Of a stretch of 64,000 nucleotides of DNA, positions 1 through 8,362 are shown piece by piece. The notes below the pieces were generated by a model that searched no databases, was not told where the DNA came from, and saw nothing but the letters and a program-made list of their open reading frames with translations. Every line of letters begins with the position of its first letter. The stretch's first letter is position 1. Location: NCBI GenBank assembly GCA_963663525.2, contig CAXXHC010000001.1:806001-870000 (forward strand), read 5' to 3'. Source of the stretch: G963663525 sp963663525. Lineage in GTDB: Bacteria; Myxococcota_A; SURF-8; G963663525. A program made the position numbers and the translations under genes.

Positions 1-3000
1 AATCGACCGTTCGGCCAGGAAGCTTACCCAGTCGCCCGCTTCGGCTTCCAGAGTGACTTCCTGCTCTTCGGCGAGATAGTTGTAGATCACCACCGGCACG
101 TGCACGATGTCGTTCTGGGTCAGCGTGGCGGGGAAGTCGATGTCCACGAAGAAGTCCTTGAATACAATGACATTTCCGACGTTCGAGCCGATCTGACCGC
201 GAAGCGAGGACGCCAGCGCGGTCATGCGCCAGGAGGTGATCGAGTCGGCCATCAGCACGTTGACTTCGGCCCGACCGTCGTCGTCGGTGAGCACTTCGGG
301 ATCGACGAACAGGGTTTCGGGGAACCAGGTGCGCACGTGTACTTCGGGGCTTTCGCTTTCGCCTTCACCTTCGCCTTTGTCCGTGGTGCCATCGCTGGGC
401 GGCTCCTGCGCGCCGGGTTCGGCCCAGTTGCCGCCGCCCGCCTCGTCATCGGCCAGCGCCACGTCGCCGTCCCAGCGATCGTCGCCGTGGTTGAAGTAAC
501 CGTTGTACATGTAGAACTGGGCTTGCGTCTCCACGTCGTCCTCGCTGCTCCATTTTTCGTCGAGTCCGGCGCTGGTCATTTTAAAGATGTAGTTGTTCGC
601 ATCCAGTTCGAAGCGGTAAGGATGTCCCCACGGGTCGTAGACGTAATTGCCCGAATTGCGTGTCGCAACCCATTCTTCGAGATCCGAGATTTCCGTAATC
701 ACTCCGCTGTTGACCATGGCTTTCAAGAAGCCCAGTAACTCTTCCATGTCGGAGGTGACGGCGGTGGCGGCAATGTCACGGGCGGTGGCGGCGACATCGG
801 AGAAGGTGTCGATGTTCACGCCGTAGGCTTCGTCGCTACCGGCGGCGGCGAGATAGACTTCGGCCAAAGCTTGGCGCTCCTGGGCCTCTTCGGGATCTTC
901 GGGCTCCGGCTCCAGCAGGTCCGAACCGGAATAGCCGTGGACCTCGTAACGCGGGGTCATCAGTTCCTCTTCGAGGGAGAAATACACCTTTTCCAGTCCC
1001 GGTTTCATGTCGGACAGCGCATAGATGGCTTCATCGACCACCTGCACGCCCACCACGGCGGGCACGCCGTTGCCTTCGTTGTCACGAACCTGCAATTCGA
1101 TTCCGGCGACTTCGCGGGGCAGGAACGTTTCTTTGTCGGGATCGGTGGGTTTGATTTCCACCGTCAGCGAGTTCGCCAACTCCACGAAAACCAGCTTGCG
1201 GTCGCGGATGATCTGGCTGTCTCCGCCGATGTAGTAGCCCATCAGTTCGACCGCTCCGGAAATAGTCGGGTCCAGGCTGAGGGTGTAGTTGCCTTTGCCC
1301 TCTTCCAACTCGACGATGGTCATCAGGTGGGTTTGCCCATTCTTGATGAGATCCAGGTATACCCGGTCCGGGAGATGGGCGGCTTCCCAACCGTCGTTGG
1401 TGGCTACGACCTCGATCTGCATCGTGTCGCCTACCTTATAAAGGGGGCTGTCGGTGCGCACGATGACGAACTCGTGGGTGGATTCCGGTGTGAAATCGAA
1501 GGTTTTCGTCACGGACTCCCCGTTGGAGGTCTGCGCCGTGACATCCAGCCGGACGTCGTTGCTGTCGCTTGTAGACTGAGGCGTGAAGCTGAATTCGGCC
1601 AGCCCGCGGGCGTCGGTTTCCACCTGGGCGACCTGGGTTTCACCGGATTTCACGGTCGCGGTCAGCGTCACCGGTTTTCCCAGCGGATCGGAACCCAGTA
1701 GGAAGAAACGGTTTTCCACGCCGGGCACCACGGAGCCGGTTTCGGGAACGACCGTCACGGCCAGTGCGCTATCGACCACGAGCAGGGTTTCGTTTTTCAC
1801 GATGGCGTGCCCGGCGGAATCGATGGTGGTGATTTCCAGAAACGCATAGGCTCCGCCCTGATCGAGCGCCGACCCGACGAAGTAGGAAGGCAGCGAAAGG
1901 TCGAACTCGAAGTGGCCTTCGCTGTTGAACTCACCGGTAACATTCTGGAATTGCACCATTTCCACGTCGAAGGTGCTGGCGACGATCTGCACGTCACCGG
2001 CTACGGGTTTGCCGAAGAAGTAATCGGCCTGCACGCTGGCGTGCACCGTGTCGCCGGGCCGGTACCAGGAACGGTCGGCGGCGAACTCGACGGCATATTT
2101 CGGCAGGGCGTAACGCTCGACCGTCACCGTCTTTTCGGCGGAAAAATCACCGACTTCGGCGGTAATCGTGTACAAGCCTTCGTTGACCAGCGACGCCAGA
2201 CGCCAATGGGTGGCGGCCACGCCCCATTCGCTGGTTTCGGTCTGCTCTTTGAAAACTTTGTTGCCCTTGGGATCGGTGACCCAGAAGGTCACGGGGGTGC
2301 CGTCCACGGGAACCAAAAGGGGGCGGCGCAGGGCCAGCGCCCGCATGTGGATCAACTGGCCGGGCTGGTACATGGGCTTGTCGGTGGTGAGCAGGATCTT
2401 GCTTTCGCGCTCGATGACCACGCCCGCGACGGTCTGCTTGTTACTGCCGTCGGGTGCTTGGACGTCCACCGAGAGATCGCGGGAACCGAACTCTCCGTCG
2501 GGAAGCTGCACCTTGATATCGGCCATGCCGAGTTCATCGGTGGTGGCCCGGATGAGATCCTTGCTGTTGCCGTCGGCGTCCACCAGAGAAATATCGGCGG
2601 TCGCGCCTTCCACCGGCTTGCCGCTATTGGGATTGCGCGCCAGCACTTTGTAATAGCTTTCCCCGGACTCGAACAGCTTCGAGCTGCCCATCACCTTGAC
2701 CTGCACGAAGCGGTAGGTGGAAAACAGCGAGCGCGTCCCCCAGATGCGTCCGTCCTTGCTTCGGGCGTCGAAGCGCAGGATGTACGACGCCGAGGCTTCG
2801 TCGTCGAAGTCGGAAGGCAGGCCGTCGAGGGTGACTTCCTGAATCGCCTCGCCTTCGTCCTGGGTGATTTCTATGGAATTTTTCAGGACTTCTTCGTTTT
2901 CGAGGTCATCCAGATACACGTCCAGGACGAACTTCGTCGAACTGTCCTTGACCTCGATCGGTACGAAAACCGCGAGGTTGCCACCCTCGGCCACGGCCTC

Positions 3001-3168
3001 GATGCGTTCCTCGTCGATGGCGAGGTTGCCGTCCTGCCAGTTGTCCCCCGGTCCGAGTTGGACGTTGCCGGAATCGTCGTCATTCGATCCGCCGCCGTTC
3101 GAACAGCCGGGCAGGGCCATCCAACCCACGACCAGCCAAAGCATCAACAACAGACTCAGTTTTTTCAT
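1..3168 (-). CDS. Alpha-2-macroglobulin family lipoprotein (3' end beyond window)
   Basis: Bacterial alpha-2-macroglobulins are periplasmic, membrane-anchored proteins thought to trap proteases that breach the outer membrane. The frame is open from ATG 3168 to the window edge, so 1056 residues are seen and the C-terminus, where a CxEQ thioester would lie, is missing. The N-terminus is a lipoprotein signal with lipobox LPGC and a Ser/Asp-rich linker. MG-type beta domains follow, with TDKPMYQPGQ (MG2-like) and RSWYRPGDTVHA (MG3-like). The A2M signature VDEAIYALSD sits near residue 708 and FPETLFVDPE plus DSITSWRMTAL near 940-980. Between these blocks, where the bait region is expected, lies about 225 residues containing a stretch like the C-terminal part of type II secretion pseudopilin G (DPWGHPYRFELD, then SAGLDEKWSSEDDVE, about residues 811-881). 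The common yfhM-pbpC pairing cannot be tested because the downstream side is outside the window. Confidence 0.9.
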   Translation of the reverse strand, partial: MKKLSLLLMLWLVVGWMALPGCSNGGGSNDDDSGNVQLGPGDNWQDGNLAIDEERIEAVAEGGNLAVFVPIEVKDSSTKFVLDVYLDDLENEEVLKNSIEITQDEGEAIQEVTLDGLPSDFDDEASASYILRFDARSKDGRIWGTRSLFSTYRFVQVKVMGSSKLFESGESYYKVLARNPNSGKPVEGATADISLVDADGNSKDLIRATTDELGMADIKVQLPDGEFGSRDLSVDVQAPDGSNKQTVAGVVIERESKILLTTDKPMYQPGQLIHMRALALRRPLLVPVDGTPVTFWVTDPKGNKVFKEQTETSEWGVAATHWRLASLVNEGLYTITAEVGDFSAEKTVTVERYALPKYAVEFAADRSWYRPGDTVHASVQADYFFGKPVAGDVQIVASTFDVEMVQFQNVTGEFNSEGHFEFDLSLPSYFVGSALDQGGAYAFLEITTIDSAGHAIVKNETLLVVDSALAVTVVPETGSVVPGVENRFFLLGSDPLGKPVTLTATVKSGETQVAQVETDARGLAEFSFTPQSTSDSNDVRLDVTAQTSNGESVTKTFDFTPESTHEFVIVRTDSPLYKVGDTMQIEVVATNDGWEAAHLPDRVYLDLIKNGQTHLMTIVELEEGKGNYTLSLDPTISGAVELMGYYIGGDSQIIRDRKLVFVELANSLTVEIKPTDPDKETFLPREVAGIELQVRDNEGNGVPAVVGVQVVDEAIYALSDMKPGLEKVYFSLEEELMTPRYEVHGYSGSDLLEPEPEDPEEAQERQALAEVYLAAAGSDEAYGVNIDTFSDVAATARDIAATAVTSDMEELLGFLKAMVNSGVITEISDLEEWVATRNSGNYVYDPWGHPYRFELDANNYIFKMTSAGLDEKWSSEDDVETQAQFYMYNGYFNHGDDRWDGDVALADDEAGGGNWAEPGAQEPPSDGTTDKGEGEGESESPEVHVRTWFPETLFVDPEVLTDDDGRAEVNVLMADSITSWRMTALASSLRGQIGSNVGNVIVFKDFFVDIDFPATLTQNDIVHVPVVIYNYLAEEQEVTLEAEAGDWVSFLAERSI

Positions 3169-3413
3169 CGGAAACCCCTTTCTATCGAAAAAACCTGTTT
3201 CTCAAATTACGAATGGTTACAAATATGGTAATGAGCTAAGTATTCCTTGTAAAAAGCAAGCAAATTGCAAGCCAATCACAGAGGTTTATTGAGAACCTGT
3301 ATTATAGCTTGAATTTCAATAAGTTACGCGGACGTTCCATTTCAAACGCGCAAAAACTCCCATTACGTGTCAATCTTGCTTGACAACATACGTGTACAGT
3401 TTGCCCGAAAAGG

Positions 3414-4451
3414 TCAGCGCGATTTGTAATGGATGTCCGAAAGGCTCCGAAGTCGCTCGGCGGCTTGTTCGGGGGTGATGTCGCGCTGTGGCGTGGCGAG
3501 CATTTCGTAGCCCACCATGAACTTGCGCACCGTGGCCGAGCGCAGAAGCGGCGGATAGAAGTGGGCGTGCAAGGTCCAGGAATCGTTGGACTTTCCGTCG
3601 CACGGGGCCTGATGCCAACCCATGGAGTAAGGGAACTCGCACTCGAAAAGGTTGTCGTACAGCGTGGTCAGTTTTTTCAGAATCGTCACCAGCGAGGCGC
3701 GTTCCCGCGCGGTGAGATCGGGCAGGCTTTTCGCGTTGGAATGGGGCAGCAGCAAAGTTTCGAAAGGCCAGGTCGCCCAGAAAGGCACGAGGACCGTCCA
3801 ATTATGGTTTTCCAGCACGATCCGGGTACGGTCGCCTTGCCGTTCGAGGTCGAGGACATCCGGCAGCAAGCGCCGAGAATGCTCGGCGAAGTACCGGGCC
3901 TGGTGCTCGCGTTCGGTCTGTACGAGGGTCGGAACGGCGGAAGAGGCCCAGATCTGCCCGTGCGGATGCGGGTTCGAGCAGCCCATCATCGCGCCCTTGT
4001 TTTCGAAAATCTGCACGTAGGCGATGTCTTCTCGCGCGGCGATCTCCCGCTGCTGATCGATCCAGGTTTCCACGACGCCCGACAAGGCCGCCTCGTCCAT
4101 TTCGGGCAGTGTCAGATCGTGGCGCGGACTGAAGCAGATCACGCGACTGATCCCGGAGACGGCTTCGGCCTCCAGCATTCCATCTCGAAACTCCCCCGAA
4201 GGCGTGGACTCCAGCAAGGCCGGGAAATCATTGGGAAATACATACGTTCCCTCGTAATCCGGGTTGCGTGAGCCACCCTTGCGGACGTTGCCGGGACAGA
4301 GATAGCATTGCGGATCGTAGACCGGACGATGGGCCGGAGTCGATTTTTCGATCTGTCCCTGCCAGGGTCGCCGACTTCGTTGAGGAGAGACCAGAATCCA
4401 TTCGCCGGTAAGCGGATTTTTCCTGCGGTGCGGATGCTCGAAAAGATCCAT
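3414..4451 (-). CDS. galT: Galactose-1-phosphate uridylyltransferase
   Basis: Leloir-pathway enzyme exchanging UMP between UDP-glucose and galactose-1-phosphate in the cytoplasm. The 345-residue length is normal for the family. The active-site motif NPHPHGQIW is present, with the nucleophilic histidine of the HPH triad near residues 162-164. C49 and C52 (CYLCPG) match the first half of the zinc site of the Escherichia coli enzyme. The N-terminus RKNPLTGEWILVSPQRSRRPWQG is typical of GalT. It is the last gene of an apparent three-gene operon (acyltransferase, SDR epimerase, galT), 30 bp after the epimerase stop. The neighbouring epimerase could supply UDP-sugar interconversion, but that pairing is inferred. 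Confidence 0.95.
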   Translation of the reverse strand: MDLFEHPHRRKNPLTGEWILVSPQRSRRPWQGQIEKSTPAHRPVYDPQCYLCPGNVRKGGSRNPDYEGTYVFPNDFPALLESTPSGEFRDGMLEAEAVSGISRVICFSPRHDLTLPEMDEAALSGVVETWIDQQREIAAREDIAYVQIFENKGAMMGCSNPHPHGQIWASSAVPTLVQTEREHQARYFAEHSRRLLPDVLDLERQGDRTRIVLENHNWTVLVPFWATWPFETLLLPHSNAKSLPDLTARERASLVTILKKLTTLYDNLFECEFPYSMGWHQAPCDGKSNDSWTLHAHFYPPLLRSATVRKFMVGYEMLATPQRDITPEQAAERLRSLSDIHYKSR

Positions 4452-4481
4452 GGAATGTATTTATCCTGTGAATTCAGTGAT

Positions 4482-5468
4482 TTACAAAAGACTTCGGTTG
4501 AGGTCGCGCAGGGTCTGCTTGACGCTGTACTGTGGCGTGAAGCCCAGCACCTCGCGGGCGCGGCGGTCGTCCACCGTGCAGATGAAGCGCGAGTAGTCCA
4601 ACTCCGGGGCGGGGAAGTCCGAAAAACCCCACTGATGCGCTTTTTTCAACACGATCTTGCTTAGTGGGTTGGGAATCGGAATCGTCGTGCCTCCGGCCTC
4701 GCGGATCAGCACGCTCAGCGGGGCGGCGGAGGGACCGGCGATGTTGAAAATCCCGCTGATGCCGGGTTTGAGCGCCAGTTCCATCGCGGTGAGCATGTCG
4801 TCCTGGTGGATGATCTGCACCATCGGATCGAAACCCATCACCGTGGGCGCGCGTTTCATTCGAAGATAGCGACTGGGGGTGTTGTTGAGGTCCGGCCCCA
4901 CGACGCTCACCGGACGAAGCAACACGGTGTCCATCTGGCGGTTTTTCCAGAAAAACGACTGCACCGTCATGTCCAGTTCGATCAGGTCGCGAATCAACGG
5001 GTATTTCAGGCCCGCCATCAGCGGGGCGTCCTCGGAGAGAAACACCGGGTTGTTGGGATTCGGGCCATAGACCGCCGCAGTGGAGAGCACGACCAGCTTT
5101 TTCACCCCGTACTTGCGACAACTGTTGAGGATGCGTAACGTGCCGTTGATGTTGAAATCCCTGTGTTCCTGGGGATTTATGCGCGGATCGTGGATGATAC
5201 CCATGTGGTACACGGCGTCGAAATGCTCGGTGCGGAAGAGATCGTCGCAGCGTTTTTTCCGCAGATCGAGATTGTGGACCACCACGTCCTTGGGAAATCC
5301 TGCATAGGTGCGCATATCGACGCCGGAAACCCGGTTGTTGCGGTGCAGACGTCGGGCCAGCAGACGACCGAAGCGTCCGCTGATTCCGGTGATAAGCACC
5401 GAAGGTTTCGCGTTTTTTCTGGATTTCGTCGTTTTCCCGCCACTCGTGCGGCTTTGTTTCTCCGCCAT
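4482..5468 (-). CDS. NAD-dependent epimerase/dehydratase (extended SDR)
   Basis: Extended short-chain dehydrogenase-like sugar-nucleotide epimerase of 328 residues. A basic, Lys/Ser-rich leader of about 20 residues precedes the Rossmann motif LITGISGRFGRLL (GxxGxxG, residues 25-37). The NAD-binding acidic position (SGVDMR), the YHMGIIHDPR segment and the STAAVYGP strand-5 region are all recognisable. The expected YxxxK catalytic pair is weak: the best match is YPLIRDLIELD, with Arg where Lys is usual. Substrate is therefore uncertain; a UDP-galactose 4-epimerase-like role is suggested only by the adjacent galT. It starts 16 bp after the acyltransferase gene, consistent with co-transcription. 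Confidence 0.8.
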   Translation of the reverse strand: MAEKQSRTSGGKTTKSRKNAKPSVLITGISGRFGRLLARRLHRNNRVSGVDMRTYAGFPKDVVVHNLDLRKKRCDDLFRTEHFDAVYHMGIIHDPRINPQEHRDFNINGTLRILNSCRKYGVKKLVVLSTAAVYGPNPNNPVFLSEDAPLMAGLKYPLIRDLIELDMTVQSFFWKNRQMDTVLLRPVSVVGPDLNNTPSRYLRMKRAPTVMGFDPMVQIIHQDDMLTAMELALKPGISGIFNIAGPSAAPLSVLIREAGGTTIPIPNPLSKIVLKKAHQWGFSDFPAPELDYSRFICTVDDRRAREVLGFTPQYSVKQTLRDLNRSLL

Positions 5469-5483
5469 GATCGCCTCGCGAGA

Positions 5484-6386
5484 TCAGAAGAACACGGATT
5501 TGCGCGTTTTGACGCCGTAGGTCAGCATTTCCTGGATCTGCTGCTTGACGGCGTTGACCTTGACCTGGATCACGGAATCCTCGTCTTCGGGGTCGCCGTC
5601 GAATTCCATCGGCTGGCCGATCCAGATGCGGTACTTCGTGGGCAAAGGCATCATTCCCACACCGGGAAGCCAGGGATGAAAGGGCGTGACCGGCAACGCG
5701 GGCATTTTAAGCAACCCGGCGATTTTCTTGAGATTATAGAACGTCGGGATCTGTTCCTCCGCGCCGACCACCGCGATGGGCACGATGGGGCTGCGGGTTT
5801 CCAGCGCCAGACGCATGAAGCCCAGGCCGAAATCCTGCAACTTGTAGCGATCCCACCACAGCTTGTTGATGCCCCGCGTTCCTTCGGGAAACACCAGCAA
5901 GGCTTCGTCCATTTCCAATAGCGCGCGGGCGTTTTCGGGCGTCCCTAAAATCTGTCCCACGCGGTTGAAAAACACGTTGATGAACGGCAGCACCTGGGCC
6001 CAGCGCTCGACCATCGAACGCACGGCACGCGGCGGGTTGCCTTCAAGCAGGATGCCCGTGGCGATCATCACGCCGTCGATGGGAATCTGCCCGGAATGAT
6101 TGGAGATCAGCATCGCCCGGCCTTCGGGAATGTTCGCCGCGCCCTGCAATTCCACGCGAAAATAGTACTTGTAGAGCCAGGACGTGACGTACAGGGCGTA
6201 CTTGACCACCTGGGGCTGAAAGCCGAAGGGATCGTAGCCGAACTCGTTCAACTGGGTGGGTAAAGCGCTGGCCACCTCCGAAAACGGTCGGTCGAAGTGG
6301 TCGTTCCACCACTCCTGCAGGTCTTCGAGCAACCCCGCCGGAGGGTTGTTTTTATCTTTCGTTTCCCGTGTCTGTTCTTGTTCCAT
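5484..6386 (-). CDS. Lysophospholipid acyltransferase family protein (PlsC-like)
   Basis: Membrane-associated acyltransferase, probably acting on lysophosphatidate or a related lysolipid. The protein is 300 residues. The catalytic histidine lies in SNHSGQIPIDG, the NHSGxxPxDG variant (HX6D) of the usual NHX4D motif seen in a PlsC subgroup that often sits next to SDR genes. Block III is present as FPEGTRG. A hydrophobic stretch around ALYVTSWLYKYYF precedes the motif and could anchor it. It is the first gene of the operon with the epimerase and galT. The exact acyl acceptor cannot be told from sequence. Confidence 0.85.
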   Translation of the reverse strand: MEQEQTRETKDKNNPPAGLLEDLQEWWNDHFDRPFSEVASALPTQLNEFGYDPFGFQPQVVKYALYVTSWLYKYYFRVELQGAANIPEGRAMLISNHSGQIPIDGVMIATGILLEGNPPRAVRSMVERWAQVLPFINVFFNRVGQILGTPENARALLEMDEALLVFPEGTRGINKLWWDRYKLQDFGLGFMRLALETRSPIVPIAVVGAEEQIPTFYNLKKIAGLLKMPALPVTPFHPWLPGVGMMPLPTKYRIWIGQPMEFDGDPEDEDSVIQVKVNAVKQQIQEMLTYGVKTRKSVFF

Positions 6387-6478
6387 ATCTCGGCCCTATG
6401 CGCTGGTTTTCCTGTCGGAACGCCTGGTTTCCGTGGTCTATCGCGGTGGTTTTTTCCTCAAATTATAGCGATCGTTTT

Positions 6479-6545
6479 AGTAGGTCGGGTAATTGTTTTA
6501 CCCGACACCTTTGCACTGTCGGGTAAAACAATTACCCGACCTACT
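6479..6545. repeat. Perfect 28-bp inverted repeat with nested palindromes
   Basis: Arms at 6479-6506 and 6518-6545 are perfectly complementary (28 bp) around an 11-base spacer. Each arm itself contains the self-complementary pair GTCGGGTAA/TTACCCGAC, so two small hairpins or one long one can form. It lies between the stop of the pectinacetylesterase-like gene and the start of the acyltransferase gene, both on the minus strand. It could be a terminator, a cruciform-forming repeat, or the ends of a lost mobile element. No other copy was seen in the window. Confidence 0.85.
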
Positions 6546-6683
6546 CTCTTTGTGCAGGTAGAGTGAATCCTCTCCCGACCTGCCCTGCCGATTCTTCCTT
6601 ATTCGATCTCCAGATAGGATATACAACTCGTCGCGAAAAGACAATGCCGGGGATGAGGAATTCCTCGGCCTGCATTTGCCGTT

Positions 6684-7940
6684 TCACTCCGATTCCGGAG
6701 GCGGGCCCTTTTCTTCCAGCAGGTCTTTCCATTGGGTGGTGTCGTTGTCAATCAGTGCGGTCAGCCATTGGGTCATGCTTTGGCCGTCTACGATCGTGGC
6801 GTCCATTCCTTCGATTTTCACGCCGGACATCAGATCTTCCAAGCCTCCTTCCGGCAATTCGATGGCCGTCAGATCCGAGCCAATGATGCTGTTGGGCGTG
6901 CCCAGCAGGGCGGTGTGCTGGATACCGTCGGTGATGAAGCGCCGGAAGCGATCCGGAAACGCGGTATGAATTCGGTCGGTCTGTTCCTGCAAACCTTTGG
7001 CGAATTGCTCTCCCGGAATCTGCAGGAAAACTTTGGCCAGGATCGAGTCGTACCAGGAGGAGTACATCCCAATGCGAACGTCCGGGTCGTAGTCGAGAAA
7101 ATAGGCGACGAGGCCGGTGATGTGGCCGTTGTCCTGGCAGTTTTCGCAGTCGTCGGGGAAGAAACGTTGGACGTTGAATTCGTCCAGGGCGGTTTGCAGA
7201 TACTCCGGTTCGCCGTCGCGGGCCAGACCGATGCCGGAATCGGCCATCATGATAAGTTCCACGTCCGGGTAATAATGCCGCAGGAGCGGACCGGCCAGCA
7301 GGAGTCCGTATCCCCCGCCGGAACTTCCTGCCAGTAAAATGCGCTGCGGATCGGGAAAGCGCAGCTTCGCCACTTCCAAGGCACCGGTAAGGTTGGCCAA
7401 TCCCTTGTGATAGCGGGTGCCTAGACCGTTGATATCGTCGTCGAACTGGGCTTCTCCCACGAAAAACGATCCATCGCAGTAGGGAAGGTACATGACGTTC
7501 CAGTCGGCCACCGGGTTGTTTGCCATGTCCGCGTTGAGCAGATCGACCAGCGGCACGCCTTCCGGCGCGGCGGTGATGGCCAGACAAAACGTGGACCAGC
7601 AGGCGCCTCCACCTTGCAGAAATACGACCAGATCCTGCGATCCGGTATCTCGCACGGTGACTTTGTATTCGGCGCCTCGCATACATATCGGTCCTTGGGC
7701 CGCATCGAAACGATATGTGGTTTCCTGCCCGTTTTGAAGGTGGACGATCGGGTCGATCTTCCCGACGTATTGGGTCACTCCGAGTTTTTCGGCAAGAGAG
7801 GGAGTCGTGTTTTCCATCTCCTGATCGCCATCGGGAAGATCACCGCCGGTAGGGGTTTCGTCCGAATTGTCGCCGCAACTGGCGATACACAACACCAAAA
7901 CAAGCCAAAGGAGCCGCCAGCGAGATGCAGGTCCATTCAT
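6684..7940 (-). CDS. Pectinacetylesterase/Notum-family lipoprotein
   Basis: Predicted secreted alpha/beta-hydrolase of the pectinacetylesterase (Notum) family, removing acyl esters from an unidentified glycan or lipid. The 418-residue product starts with a lipoprotein signal (LVLVLCIASC) and an acidic Asp/Gly/Glu linker. Family blocks are clear: FLQGGGACWS (oxyanion region), YLPYCDGSFFVG, and the nucleophile elbow LLAGSSGGGYGLLL, followed by MADSGIGL. The catalytic His is probably in the C-terminal IQHTAL. A bacterial lipoprotein of this family with unknown substrate; no pectin-use genes are next to it. Confidence 0.85.
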   Translation of the reverse strand: MNGPASRWRLLWLVLVLCIASCGDNSDETPTGGDLPDGDQEMENTTPSLAEKLGVTQYVGKIDPIVHLQNGQETTYRFDAAQGPICMRGAEYKVTVRDTGSQDLVVFLQGGGACWSTFCLAITAAPEGVPLVDLLNADMANNPVADWNVMYLPYCDGSFFVGEAQFDDDINGLGTRYHKGLANLTGALEVAKLRFPDPQRILLAGSSGGGYGLLLAGPLLRHYYPDVELIMMADSGIGLARDGEPEYLQTALDEFNVQRFFPDDCENCQDNGHITGLVAYFLDYDPDVRIGMYSSWYDSILAKVFLQIPGEQFAKGLQEQTDRIHTAFPDRFRRFITDGIQHTALLGTPNSIIGSDLTAIELPEGGLEDLMSGVKIEGMDATIVDGQSMTQWLTALIDNDTTQWKDLLEEKGPPPESE

Positions 7941-8045
7941 CGCAAACCTTCCAGTGTCTTGAGATACGGTTTTTTTGTAATGATGTTTGTTTTTACCAGA
8001 TTGCAGGATGCTTGTCTACCGCCGATTTCCCAACGGCTTTTACAG

Positions 8046-8212
8046 GGGCATCAAAAAAAATTGTCACTTTGCAAAAAACCGCTCATGGCGAGTGATTTGC
8101 GAAGCAAATCGTATCGAGCCATCTCATTTACTCCTCGATACACCGCCCTATGGGCGGCACTCGGAGTGAGCGGTATGCAATTTGAGTAAAATGACAATAT
8201 CCTGTGATGCAC
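8046..8212 (+). repeat. MITE-like element family 1, full copy (plus orientation)
   Basis: This 167-bp intergenic element has related ends (GGCATC...ATTGTCA and TGACAATAT...GATGCAC) forming imperfect terminal inverted repeats. The interior contains two side hairpins, GATTTGCGAAGCAAATC and CCGCCCTATGGGCGG, and a GTATCGAG/CTCGATAC pair, so the whole unit can fold into a cloverleaf-like structure. A second copy of the same length lies inverted at 36694-36860; shorter relatives lie at about 15.54, 28.57, 30.18 and 39.50 kb. The rest of the 7941-8362 gap shows nothing else recognisable. Confidence 0.85.
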
Positions 8213-8362
8213 CCGGCTTTTACTGGCCAAAATGTTTGGATTGCGGTAAGATATTAAATATATTTGTTTCCATGCGAGTCGCTGGGGCGTTGCTCCCTTG
8301 CGCGAAAAGGAGCCGTACGACCGTAACTTGTCGAGAATACTGCAAGTTATTATAATACTGCC

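Noticed and set aside
1807..3231. Long plus-strand open frame (474 codons) and others at 100-738 and 871-1701
   Set aside because: They are antisense to the alpha-2-macroglobulin gene, are rich in Gly/Val/His/Arg as expected from codon shadows, and resemble no family.
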